In this document: in pieces, positions 54,811 through 62,903 of the stretch
Layout of the letters: every line of letters starts with the position of its first letter
Position numbering within the stretch: position 1 is the first letter of the stretch
Source of the DNA: Spirosoma endbachense
Lineage (GTDB): Bacteria > Bacteroidota > Bacteroidia > Cytophagales > Spirosomataceae
Reading direction: 5' to 3'
Length of the DNA stretch: 64,000 nucleotides
Assembly (NCBI RefSeq): GCF_010233585.1
Contig: NZ_CP045997.1
Span: forward strand, 3,435,779-3,499,778
The notes under the pieces: generated by a model
Databases searched by the model: none
Told to the model about the DNA's origin: nothing
What the model saw: only the letters and a program-made list of their open reading frames with translations
Program-made: the position numbers and the translations under genes

Positions 54811-54932
54811 GGCTTAGAAATAAACAATAAACTAAGTGTACGGTATTATGATTGAATAAATTCTATCAACGATCAATTATGCTAAATCTTGGTCTTTCTA
54901 TTTATGTCTCTCCTGCTCAGATCTTGCGAAAA

Positions 54933-55376
54933 ATGCAGTCAACGATAAAGCAATTCTTCATTCTTACCTTACTCAGTTTAGTTACGTTCCCCGCTTTCAG
55001 TCAACAGGCTACCGACCGGAGGGCGATTCTACTGGCTCTTAAGCAACAGACCAACGACTGGAACGCCGGACGAGTTGATCGGTTTATGAGTACCTACTGG
55101 CCTTCCGACTCGCTTACTTTTGTCAGCCAAACAGGCATCACTTATGGCTATATGGCTACACTGGCCAATTACAAAAAACGCTATCCAGACCGGGACTCGA
55201 TGGGAACGCTTAAGTTCGACATCCTGCAAATGGATTTTCCGGCGCCCAACGTTGCTTACGTCATTGGCCGCTGGCACCTAAACCGGCCTAAGATCGGCGA
55301 CAAGGGCGGTCATTTTACATTGCTCTGGCGTAAAATCAAAAAACGCTGGATTATTGTCAGCGATCATACGAGCTAA
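54933..55376 (+). CDS. NTF2-like/SnoaL-fold (DUF4440-type) exported protein
   Basis: The 147-residue product from the ATG at 54933 has a signal peptide (STIKQFFILTLLSLVTFPAF) and an NTF2-like domain: ALKQQTNDWNAGRVDRFMST, then a beta-rich end (HFTLLWRKIKKRWIIVSDHT). The longer frame back to 54852 puts 27 residues before the signal peptide and is rejected. Such domains bind small ligands; the role is unknown. Confidence 0.78.
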   Translation: MQSTIKQFFILTLLSLVTFPAFSQQATDRRAILLALKQQTNDWNAGRVDRFMSTYWPSDSLTFVSQTGITYGYMATLANYKKRYPDRDSMGTLKFDILQMDFPAPNVAYVIGRWHLNRPKIGDKGGHFTLLWRKIKKRWIIVSDHTS

Positions 55377-55394
55377 AAAACCGAACGAGCTAAC

Positions 55395-56636
55395 TCACTC
55401 ATTTACCCGTTCTCCTTTCCGCTCAGTCAGCAAAGTCGGTTCTTTCTTCGATATCCGGTCGCGTAGTTCGGTGACAGGTTTTTCAAAATACTTGAACAAC
55501 AGCGTCGATAATCCCACTACCAGCACCCAGAAAATCGCCACTTTCAACCAGCCGACAGTAAGTGACGTTGTCGGAAAATGCTCAATAACTGTCATCATAA
55601 TGGGCGTCAGATTGAGCAGGTACATGGAATACGAAATCAGGCTAATGTGCGTAATGGCGCGTGCGATACCAAAACGCGCCCAGCCACCACCAGCCATCCG
55701 CCATCCATCCATATACGGCATTACCAGAGCCATACTCAGCCCAATAAATGGGAAATAAAACGTTCGCTTGTAGAAAACGTAGGCAGGGTAAATGCCCGAG
55801 ACCACATAGAACCGCAGAATATAGATAGACGCTGAAAAAGCAGCCAGTACCGTTAGAATAATGCCGACGGTAAGCAATCGTTGCCGGACTTGCTGACTAG
55901 TCCACTGAGTTGGAAAATACTGCTTGGCATAAGCGGCCAGTACACCGTATGAGATCGCATCCAGCCGGGCCAGAACGATGCCCCGATAGCCCAGTTCACC
56001 CGCCGAAATAGGCACTTGCAATGCCGTAATGAAGCGATACAGATTTGTTCCGATTATGACAAACAGGATCGTTACCAGCACAATGCGCTGACGTGGCCAA
56101 CGGGCAGGTAACACCAGGTGCATGATCCATAATACCAGCGGCAGGGTAATGTATGACCACTCTTCAATCGCCAGGCTCCATGTTTCCGGGAAAAAATCAG
56201 GAACGAAACTGGCAAAATTTTGAAGGAAGAAAAAATACTTGATCAGTATCCCTTTGGCGGGCAATGTATGGTGTAGTCCACTGCGCCACGCGCGCAGCAG
56301 CGTAATAGCAATTAACCCACCCAGAACCAGGTAGTAATTGGGTAACGTGCGAAACCACCGGCGCGTCCAGAAATTAAGGAGCAAATCGCCATCGAAACGA
56401 CCTTTTTTTTCGTACGATCGAATCAGGATACCGCCGATTAAAAAGCCGCTTAACACAAAGAAAAGCTCTACGCCATCGGGGATAAGCTGATGCCAGAATG
56501 CGCCACTATAGTAGTCACCCAGAGCAACTCGTGCATGGGCGTCGACTACAACCAGGATCGCGATTGCCCGCATGACATCTAACCCAAACACGCGCTTCGT
56601 CTGGGACGTGTTGAGGGAAAACAGGTTTTTAAGCAT
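55395..56636 (-). CDS. Acyltransferase 3 (OafA/YrhL-like) membrane protein
   Basis: The 413 residues begin with the family's FGLDVMRAIAILVVVDAHA, then DGVELFFVLSGFLIGGILIR, and have about ten hydrophobic helices with RRWFRTLPNYYLVL. The conserved catalytic His-like segment is in VVVDAHARV. Members O-acylate surface polysaccharides or lipids using an acyl donor from the cytoplasm. It is divergent from the MaoC gene across a gap containing a long inverted repeat. Confidence 0.9.
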   Translation of the reverse strand: MLKNLFSLNTSQTKRVFGLDVMRAIAILVVVDAHARVALGDYYSGAFWHQLIPDGVELFFVLSGFLIGGILIRSYEKKGRFDGDLLLNFWTRRWFRTLPNYYLVLGGLIAITLLRAWRSGLHHTLPAKGILIKYFFFLQNFASFVPDFFPETWSLAIEEWSYITLPLVLWIMHLVLPARWPRQRIVLVTILFVIIGTNLYRFITALQVPISAGELGYRGIVLARLDAISYGVLAAYAKQYFPTQWTSQQVRQRLLTVGIILTVLAAFSASIYILRFYVVSGIYPAYVFYKRTFYFPFIGLSMALVMPYMDGWRMAGGGWARFGIARAITHISLISYSMYLLNLTPIMMTVIEHFPTTSLTVGWLKVAIFWVLVVGLSTLLFKYFEKPVTELRDRISKKEPTLLTERKGERVNE

Positions 56637-56735
56637 AATTATCCGCGAAGGTACGGGAGAATAATGAATGATAAATGGCGAATGATTTAGAGGTACGTCC
56701 CGAATTTTACCGACTTTTGTTTCATTATTCCAGGG

Positions 56736-56805
56736 CTTTGGCTAGGAGCCGTGCCACGGTTTGTTTACGCATCACTAGCAACCGTGGCACGGCTCCTAGC
56801 CAAAG
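56736..56805. repeat. Perfect inverted repeat in a divergent gap
   Basis: Arms 56736-56761 and 56780-56805 are perfect 26-base complements with an 18-base loop. It lies between genes that point away from each other, where a terminator is not needed. The core GTGCCACGGTTT also occurs near 28681. Confidence 0.9.
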
Positions 56806-56829
56806 TAAGTCCTATATTCATTACTCATT

Positions 56830-57246
56830 ATGATTCCAGAATTCGCACTAAACGCCGTTCATCAGTATGCTTTCCGGTTTTCGCAAGCCGAGGTAGCCGA
56901 TTTTGCCCGAGTTACGGGCGATAATAATCCGCTTCACCTCGACGCTGACTTTGCCGCGACAACGCCTTTCAAACGGCCCATTATTCATGGTATGCTCGGA
57001 GCAAGTGTATTCACCAAAGTACTCGGCACCGAATTTCCGGGCTACGGATCGGTTTATCTGAGCCAGACCCTGGAGTTTCTGCGTCCTATGTTCGTTGATA
57101 CCGACTATGAAGCCACATTTACGGTACAGTCGATTGATGCAGCTAAACATACAGCCCAGATTTTAGGCGAGATTCGCGATGTTCAGACCAAAAAAGTGAC
57201 GACCCGCGGAATCGCGACCCTGATGCACCGCGAAAAAATCGTATAG
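56830..57246 (+). CDS. MaoC-like (R)-specific hydratase
   Basis: The 138 residues have the hotdog-fold MaoC signature: FARVTGDNNPLHLDADFAAT, with the catalytic Asp and His in GDNNPLHLD, and GMLGASVFTKVLGTEFPGYG. The family hydrates trans-2-enoyl thioesters. A FabG-like SDR gene is 2 kb away, so a role in fatty-acid metabolism is possible but the genes are not in one operon. Confidence 0.9.
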   Translation: MIPEFALNAVHQYAFRFSQAEVADFARVTGDNNPLHLDADFAATTPFKRPIIHGMLGASVFTKVLGTEFPGYGSVYLSQTLEFLRPMFVDTDYEATFTVQSIDAAKHTAQILGEIRDVQTKKVTTRGIATLMHREKIV

Positions 57247-57259
57247 TAATCGATCAAAT

Positions 57260-57299
57260 AAAACTCCCTCGCCAGATCCATGCCTGACGAGGGAGTTTT
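57260..57299. terminator. Bidirectional terminator between MaoC and H1-like genes
   Basis: AAAACTCCCTCG pairs with CGAGGGAGTTTT over a 16-base loop. A and T runs on both ends make it usable from either side of these convergent genes. Confidence 0.85.
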
Positions 57300-57319
57300 A
57301 TGTTCGCAAAGAGACCCGA

Positions 57320-57505
57320 CTATGCTTTTTCAGCATTGTTCTTGGTGTCCTGAACTTCCGAACGAATGGCTTGCGCCAGCGTCTTCAAATCCTGCATCCC
57401 TTTCCGAACACGAGTACCGGCAGCCTGGTTATTCTTCTCGTAGAACTTTTCAAAATCGCCTTCCAGCGACATAACCAGATTTTTTACTTCATCGAAGCGA
57501 GCCAT
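57320..57505 (-). CDS. Histone H1-like small basic protein (61 aa)
   Basis: The sequence MARFDEVKNLVMSLEGDFEK, then GTRVRKGMQDLKTLAQAI, matches a small helical protein conserved in Bacteroidota and annotated as histone H1-like, with the characteristic segment ending AGTRVRKxMQDLK. Charged helices are consistent with DNA or RNA binding, although its molecular function is not well established. It is a single-gene unit ending at the shared hairpin. Confidence 0.9.
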   Translation of the reverse strand: MARFDEVKNLVMSLEGDFEKFYEKNNQAAGTRVRKGMQDLKTLAQAIRSEVQDTKNNAEKA

Positions 57506-57648
57506 ATCGATATGTATGGGTTTAAGTGTGAAAAATGCCCAAATTCCGCTAAAAACGCGGTTTTCGGCTGAAATTTAGTCATTCTCCCATACAGCGCAAT
57601 AGGTTAGCCAAAAAAATAACAAAAAAATGCAACTTTTTGACAAAAACC

Positions 57649-58953
57649 CTACTCAGTGGCTGCTTCAGCCGATACTTCCAGGGTTTCTGGAGCGATTTGG
57701 GTCGTTTTTTGCTGGTACTCGCCTTTAGCCAGCTTTTCAGCTACTGCCGAGAATGCTTCGAGTGTATAGTGTACATCGTCGAGCGTATGGGCAGCCGTTG
57801 GGATGATTCGCAGCATAACGATCTCTTTCGGCACTACCGGATAAACAACAATTGAGCAGAAGATCCCATGATTCTCCCGCAAGTCACGGATCAGAGCGGT
57901 AATTTCCGGAATACCCCCCTTCACATTCTGTAGCAACACGGGCGTTACCGGCGATTGGGTATCACCAATGTCGAACCCACGTTCGCGCAGACCGTTTTGC
58001 AACGCCCGCACGTTCGTCCAGAGCTTTTCGCGAAACTCGTCGGAGTTCCGGATCATTTCGAGCCGTTTCAGGCCACCCACCACATAAGGCATCGGTAAGG
58101 CTTTGGCGTACGTCTGCGACCGCATGTTGTACTTGAGGTACATGATGATGTCGTGGTCGCCGGCGATGAACGCGCCAATAGCTGCCATCGATTTGGCGAA
58201 CGTCGAAAAATACAGATCGATACCATCCTGGCAGTCGAGCATTTCGCCAACGCCCGCGCCGGTTGCACCCATCGTACCGAAGCCGTGCGCATCGTCGACC
58301 AGCAAACGGAAATTATACGTTTTTTTGAGTGCTACAATCTTGTCAAGGCTACCCACTTTACCCGACATACCGAACACACCTTCCGTAATGACCAGAATAC
58401 TGCCGCCTTTCTCAGCCGCTTTTTTTGTAGCCCGCTGGAGATTTTTCTCCAGGCTAGCCATGTCATTATGGTTAAACTTGTAGTACTCGCCCATCTTGGC
58501 TTTGTGAAGCCGGATACCATCAATGAGGCAAGCATGGCACTCGGCGTCGTAAACGATCACGTCGCGGTGATCAACAACAGCCTCAATGGCCGACATAACG
58601 CCCTGATAACCGTAGTTAAGCAGGAACGCATCTTCTTTTCCAACAAATTGAGCTAGTTCTTTTTCGAACTGTTCGTGGAGATCGCTGTTACCCGACATCA
58701 TCCGGGCACCCATCGGGTAAGCCAACCCCCATTTCTCAGTTGCTTCCGCATCGGCCTTACGAACCTCGGGGTGGTTAGCCAGCCCCAGGTAATTGTTCAG
58801 GCTCCAGTTGAGCATATCCTTGCCCTGGAAGCGCATATGGGGACCAAGTTCGCCTTCAAGTTTGGGGAACGCGAAATAATGGTGGCCGTTGAACTCGCGG
58901 GATGGCGAGCCGATTGGGCCTAGATTGGTGCGCAGTTTCTCAAATAAATCCAC
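57649..58953 (-). CDS. Alpha-oxoamine synthase, serine palmitoyltransferase or cysteate acyltransferase type
   Basis: A PLP enzyme of 434 residues. Motifs are LNWSLNNYLGLANHPEV, the cofactor-binding VDDAHGFGTMG (D220, H223), and the PLP Lys K254 in FSTFAKSMAAIG. It has an acidic tail (ETLEVSAEAATE). It condenses an acyl donor with an amino acid; in Bacteroidota close relatives make sphingolipids from serine or sulfonolipids from cysteate. The sequence alone does not distinguish these. A consensus promoter lies 51-81 bases upstream. Confidence 0.85.
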   Translation of the reverse strand: MDLFEKLRTNLGPIGSPSREFNGHHYFAFPKLEGELGPHMRFQGKDMLNWSLNNYLGLANHPEVRKADAEATEKWGLAYPMGARMMSGNSDLHEQFEKELAQFVGKEDAFLLNYGYQGVMSAIEAVVDHRDVIVYDAECHACLIDGIRLHKAKMGEYYKFNHNDMASLEKNLQRATKKAAEKGGSILVITEGVFGMSGKVGSLDKIVALKKTYNFRLLVDDAHGFGTMGATGAGVGEMLDCQDGIDLYFSTFAKSMAAIGAFIAGDHDIIMYLKYNMRSQTYAKALPMPYVVGGLKRLEMIRNSDEFREKLWTNVRALQNGLRERGFDIGDTQSPVTPVLLQNVKGGIPEITALIRDLRENHGIFCSIVVYPVVPKEIVMLRIIPTAAHTLDDVHYTLEAFSAVAEKLAKGEYQQKTTQIAPETLEVSAEAATE

Positions 58954-59003
58954 TTTTTTTTATTGTTTAATGGGCTAATCCCTTCTTTTTTACGCGGTAA
59001 GTG

Positions 59004-59034
59004 CAAAAATACGCTTAACTTTTGGGAGTACAAA
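59004..59034 (-). promoter_or_regulatory. Bacteroidota-type promoter for the alpha-oxoamine synthase gene
   Basis: On the minus strand TTTG (59034-59031) and TATTTTTG (59011-59004) are exactly 19 bases apart. This is a full consensus match, giving a 5' leader of about 45 bases. Confidence 0.7.
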
Positions 59035-59176
59035 TTCATCCCCGAAAATTCAGTTTTATAATCGTTTTGTTACAATTGCTTTAATTTGGGAAGATCTTGG
59101 ACAATAGACTCTGGATTGTAGCCAACCAATTACAGCCAAAAATCCAGCGTCCAGACTCTATTACCCTACATCCTTT

Positions 59177-60685
59177 ATGCCTACCATCCAGAAAATTCTA
59201 GTGGCCAACCGGGGTGAAATTGCCCTCCGAATCATGCGTACAGCCCGGGAAATGGGCATTCAAACGGTAGCCATTTACTCCGAAGCCGACAGAAATGCCT
59301 TGCATGTCCGCTATGCCGATGAAGCAGTTTGTGTAGGCCCGGCCCCCTCATCCGAATCCTACCTGAAGGCGGATACGATTATTGAGGTTTGCCGAAAACT
59401 AAACGTAGATGCCATTCACCCTGGCTACGGTTTCTTATCCGAAAATGCGAATTTTTCACGGATAGTCCGCGATGCAGGTCTACTTTTTATTGGGCCTTCA
59501 CCCGAAAGTATTGAAGTTATGGGTAGTAAACTGGCAGCCAAAGCCGCTGTGGCCCATTATAATATTCCAATGGTTCCGGGAACCCCGTCGGCCATTACTG
59601 ACCGCGATGAGGCCAAAGTGATCTCCGCTCAAATTGGCTATCCGGTACTTATTAAAGCCAGTGCAGGCGGGGGCGGTAAAGGCATGCGTGTGGTCGAAAG
59701 CGAGGCCGACTTCGATGAGCAGATGGACCGGGCGGTTAGTGAAGCCCTGTCGGCCTTTGGCGATGGATCGGTATTCATTGAGAAATACGTCACCTCGCCC
59801 CGGCACGTCGAAATTCAGGTATTGGGCGATCAGCATGGGAATATTATTCACCTCTTCGAGCGGGAATGTTCGGTGCAGCGCCGTCATCAGAAAGTGGTAG
59901 AAGAAGCGCCGTCGGCTATTCTAACGCCCGAAATCCGTAACGCAATGGGCCAGGCCGCTGTCGACGTAGCCCGTGCCTGTGGCTATTACGGAGCCGGAAC
60001 CGTCGAATTCATTGTGAATGATACGCTCGATTTCTATTTTCTGGAAATGAACACGCGCCTTCAGGTGGAGCATCCTGTTACGGAACTCATCACAGGCGTC
60101 GATCTGGTGAAGCAGATGATTTATATCGCTGAGGGCAAACCGCTGACCATCCGCCAGGAAGACCTACAGATTAAAGGCCATGCGGTCGAAGTACGCGTTT
60201 ATGCCGAAGACCCGGCCAATAACTTCCTGCCTGATGTTGGTACACTCGATACGTACATTCGGCCACAGGGCAATGGTGTGCGGGTTGACGATGGTTTCGA
60301 ACAGGGTATGGCCATTCCGATTTATTACGACCCGATGATTGCCAAACTCATTACCTACGGCGACTCGCGCGACGAAGCCATCCGGAAAATGATCCGGGCC
60401 ATCGATGAATACCAGATTTCGGGCGTTCAGACGACGCTGCCTTTCGGTCGGTTTGTGATGGAACACGAAGCGTTCCGATCCGGCCAGTTCGATACGGGTT
60501 TTGTGAGTAAGTATTTCACACCGGAGAAACTTGCGACACCGGCCAATACAACCGAATCCGCATTGGCAGCTGTTCTTGCCGCCTACCTACTGGAAAATAC
60601 GAAGCCCAAAGCAACTCAGTCAATGTCGAACGGCACGGCAAGTGGCACGAAAAAAAGCCAGTGGAAAGCAAATCGATTGGGGTAA
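59177..60685 (+). CDS. accC: Acetyl-CoA carboxylase biotin carboxylase subunit
   Basis: The 502-residue ATP-grasp enzyme begins KILVANRGEIALRIMRTARE; the P-loop segment KASAGGGGKGMRVV, EKYVTSPRHVEIQVLGDQHG, and MNTRLQVEHPVTE are diagnostic. It carboxylates biotin in the first step of fatty-acid synthesis. The C-terminus has about 20 extra residues of low complexity (NGTASGTKKSQ). No accB gene is adjacent here. Confidence 0.94.
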   Translation: MPTIQKILVANRGEIALRIMRTAREMGIQTVAIYSEADRNALHVRYADEAVCVGPAPSSESYLKADTIIEVCRKLNVDAIHPGYGFLSENANFSRIVRDAGLLFIGPSPESIEVMGSKLAAKAAVAHYNIPMVPGTPSAITDRDEAKVISAQIGYPVLIKASAGGGGKGMRVVESEADFDEQMDRAVSEALSAFGDGSVFIEKYVTSPRHVEIQVLGDQHGNIIHLFERECSVQRRHQKVVEEAPSAILTPEIRNAMGQAAVDVARACGYYGAGTVEFIVNDTLDFYFLEMNTRLQVEHPVTELITGVDLVKQMIYIAEGKPLTIRQEDLQIKGHAVEVRVYAEDPANNFLPDVGTLDTYIRPQGNGVRVDDGFEQGMAIPIYYDPMIAKLITYGDSRDEAIRKMIRAIDEYQISGVQTTLPFGRFVMEHEAFRSGQFDTGFVSKYFTPEKLATPANTTESALAAVLAAYLLENTKPKATQSMSNGTASGTKKSQWKANRLG

Positions 60686-60716
60686 TTTTCAGGTATTGTA
60701 GTCAATCAAAATGCCG

Positions 60717-61001
60717 TCAGTTCCATCTCGCTTTTGAGTTCAACATCAAAAGCAGGAACAGGCCATATAACAAACACGGCACCGCTGGTAGTAACAGAAT
60801 AATCTTGGCCAGAACTCCATATTGATGGGCCTGTAGCCAATAGCTGGCAATCAGAAGCGATGCGAAACCGCTTAGAATCAGAACCCAGGTCCCTGCATTA
60901 GATGATGAAATCGTACTGTCAGCCAGGCCAATAAAGAAGAAGTAGACAAAAACCAGAGAGATTATCGCATCGATACTCCATAAAATCCAAAAGAGATACA
61001 T
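60717..61001 (-). CDS. Small membrane protein of unknown function (94 aa)
   Basis: Three hydrophobic segments (~2-26, 38-56, 65-88) almost fill the 94 residues, with short polar links (DSTISSSNAGT, QAHQYGV). No family is recognised. The gene is convergent with accC and 250 bases downstream of the CE-clan-like gene, separated from it by an inverted repeat. Confidence 0.75.
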   Translation of the reverse strand: MYLFWILWSIDAIISLVFVYFFFIGLADSTISSSNAGTWVLILSGFASLLIASYWLQAHQYGVLAKIILLLPAVPCLLYGLFLLLMLNSKARWN

Positions 61002-61147
61002 GGTTTAGCCTTGATTAAATAGCCAGGAGGCAGGCCATTGTTTTGGCAGGCAAATTGGCCGATATACTACTGACAATCAAGCCGAAGTTCATAACTGGTA
61101 GCGATCGACGAATAACTAACGGAAGAACTATTTCAGGAGACTTCTGG

Positions 61148-61206
61148 GTATACTTGTAAGCCGCGATCGAGTACAGTAAATGCTCGATCACGGCTTACAA
61201 GTATAC
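61148..61206. repeat. Inverted repeat between the small membrane protein and CE-clan-like genes
   Basis: Arms 61148-61171 and 61183-61206 are 24 bases with one mismatch and an 11-base loop (core GTATACTTGTAAGCC). It lies between two minus-strand genes, with no T run on either side. Confidence 0.85.
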
Positions 61207-61251
61207 GAATTATTGAATTTAGCTAATCGGCAGAGTGGCCGAAAAGCACGA

Positions 61252-62508
61252 TCAGAATTTTAATGTCAATTCAGCAACGTATGGCTGATGCGGTGGCGAT
61301 TCAGTCAGTCTGCTTAATAAAATATTGGTCAACGCTTCCCGACCTGTCTCCCAGCGGCAGTGGACATTAACCTCCCGAACAACCTCCTGCTCTTTAGGCT
61401 GGTTTGCTGCTGCATAATAGTCAGACATTCGGGCCGTCATTTGGCTTACCACAACCTCGATAGGTCTTTCTAAAATTACATCTGGCTTAGATTGGGCGAT
61501 CTGAATTAGTGCACGAACCATTGAGGTCGTATAAAAGGCACAATCAATGTCCTGGTGTCGTACGGGCACACCATCATGAAGTCGCTGAAGTTTAACGCCA
61601 CCATCTTCCAGAATCGCCGAAACCGGGGAGATTCCGTCTGGCTGTGGGAAAACCGCATCTACTTTTCGCTTGAACGAATTCCACCAGGGAGGAATCCCCG
61701 ACGGATTCAGTGTATCGCAGAAGATAATGCGCTGTGGCCTGCCAGGCTGTTGAGGCTGCATGATCAGCAGTGCAGCCCCCAGGTGCCGGTCGTCTGCTGC
61801 ATGACGTCGTTGGATAACGAAGCAGTGCGGTTCAGCTACTTCGTCTTCCTGTAGGCGCTCGGTCATTTTTTTGACCATACGAAGCGAATCTTCCATGTAC
61901 CCTTCCGTAATGACATGAACCGGCAACGATGAAGCCGGGGAAACGGCGCTACGAAGCTGTCGAGCCAGAATGGTCAGCGCTGTCTGATCGGAACGCCGGG
62001 TTCCGAAATAGACCCCAATATCTTCTCTCCTGTGATCTGGATGCATCTCCGCAAGTCCGATCGTGTCGCCGTAAACGCCATGCCGGCTTGGAGGGCTATA
62101 CCGAAATGGTATTTCAGCTTGCTCGCGCTGTAGGGCCAGATTGTAGATTCGCTGCTCAAATTTGGCAAATAAAGGCTCATAAGCATCCCCCTGAAAGTAG
62201 ACTTCAGTAACGGGCCGGAGTAAATGGTGGGCAATAGCTGGCTGTTCCAGCAAACACTCCAATGCCTTATTCGTGTGTTTAAAGAAGTTATAAAGGGCAC
62301 CGTTCTCAATGAACTCCTCAAGACTAGTCTCGTTGTTCAGATTTTGGGCAGCTGATAAACCTGAATTATCTTCTATCCAATCGCGCAGAAACTGCTTTAC
62401 TGACTCATCAAAGGCAAAGTTGGCATCAATCGCCAGCTCTTTGGCACACCCTATTTTATTAAGCGTTTTGCAAACCACCGGATCTGTGACCCGAACAATT
62501 TTTTCCAT
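61252..62508 (-). CDS. Putative CE-clan (Ulp1/YopJ-like) cysteine protease or acetyltransferase, 418 aa
   Basis: No family is certain, but residues ~225-345 show the CE-clan arrangement: H242 in RHLGAALLIM, D265 in IIFCDTL, and Q319 with C323 in VRHQDIDCAFYTTSM. The spacing (23 residues H to D, 58 D to C) fits Ulp1/YopJ-type enzymes, whose triad is His, Asp/Glu, Cys with a Gln upstream of the Cys. The N-terminal ~200 residues are unfamiliar and mostly helical. No signal peptide is visible. A role as a de-ubiquitin-like protease, an acetyltransferase effector or a defence factor cannot be chosen from the sequence. Confidence 0.6.
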   Translation of the reverse strand: MEKIVRVTDPVVCKTLNKIGCAKELAIDANFAFDESVKQFLRDWIEDNSGLSAAQNLNNETSLEEFIENGALYNFFKHTNKALECLLEQPAIAHHLLRPVTEVYFQGDAYEPLFAKFEQRIYNLALQREQAEIPFRYSPPSRHGVYGDTIGLAEMHPDHRREDIGVYFGTRRSDQTALTILARQLRSAVSPASSLPVHVITEGYMEDSLRMVKKMTERLQEDEVAEPHCFVIQRRHAADDRHLGAALLIMQPQQPGRPQRIIFCDTLNPSGIPPWWNSFKRKVDAVFPQPDGISPVSAILEDGGVKLQRLHDGVPVRHQDIDCAFYTTSMVRALIQIAQSKPDVILERPIEVVVSQMTARMSDYYAAANQPKEQEVVREVNVHCRWETGREALTNILLSRLTESPPHQPYVAELTLKF

Positions 62509-62634
62509 AGATGAAACTACGTGATACTATAAGTGCGCCAGGCTGCTTTTCGTAAGCAGTCAAAATAAGAAATTCAGGATTTGTTGGGGGGCAAACTAAA
62601 CAGCTTTTCAACGTGCCTTGCGGAGCGTTTCCAG

Positions 62635-62670
62635 CCTTATAAATCGTTTTCATCAGGGCGATTTATAAGG
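62635..62670. repeat. Inverted repeat upstream of the CE-clan-like gene
   Basis: CCTTATAAATCG (62635-62646) and CGATTTATAAGG (62659-62670) are perfect 12-base arms with a 12-base loop. It lies in the 395-base gap (62509-62903), 127 bases before the start codon, and may be an operator or an mRNA hairpin. Apart from this and the terminator at 62832 nothing else is seen in that gap. Confidence 0.6.
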
Positions 62671-62831
62671 GCACAAGTTACTTAATTTTTGCGGTAAAAA
62701 GTAAACATTTACCTGATCAAATTTTGCTTAACCAGTAGGGCAATAATTTTCATATATTGAGCAGACTGCCACAGCTCAAAAACATCACTGAATACACGAA
62801 TCGGTGGCTCTAGCTGGACACACTAGCGTAT

Positions 62832-62862
62832 AAAAAAACACGACCCGCCAGAGCGGGCCGTG
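62832..62862 (-). terminator. Terminator of the cytochrome-c/PKD gene
   Basis: On the minus strand a 10-bp stem with one G-U pair (CACGGCCCGC / GCGGGTCGTG) and a 4-base loop is followed by TGTTTTTTTA. It is 42 bases beyond the stop codon of the gene to its right. Confidence 0.9.
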
Positions 62863-62903
62863 TACAAAACAGGTTGTAATGTCCTTTTTTAAACAGATTG
62901 TAG

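Noticed and set aside
58153..58656. A 167-codon plus-strand frame inside the alpha-oxoamine synthase gene
   Set aside because: Antisense shadow of a PLP enzyme with intact catalytic Lys and cofactor motifs.
62509..62903. A gene or transfer RNA in the 395-base gap
   Set aside because: No tRNA-like fold or protein-like frame was found; only an inverted repeat and a terminator are supported.
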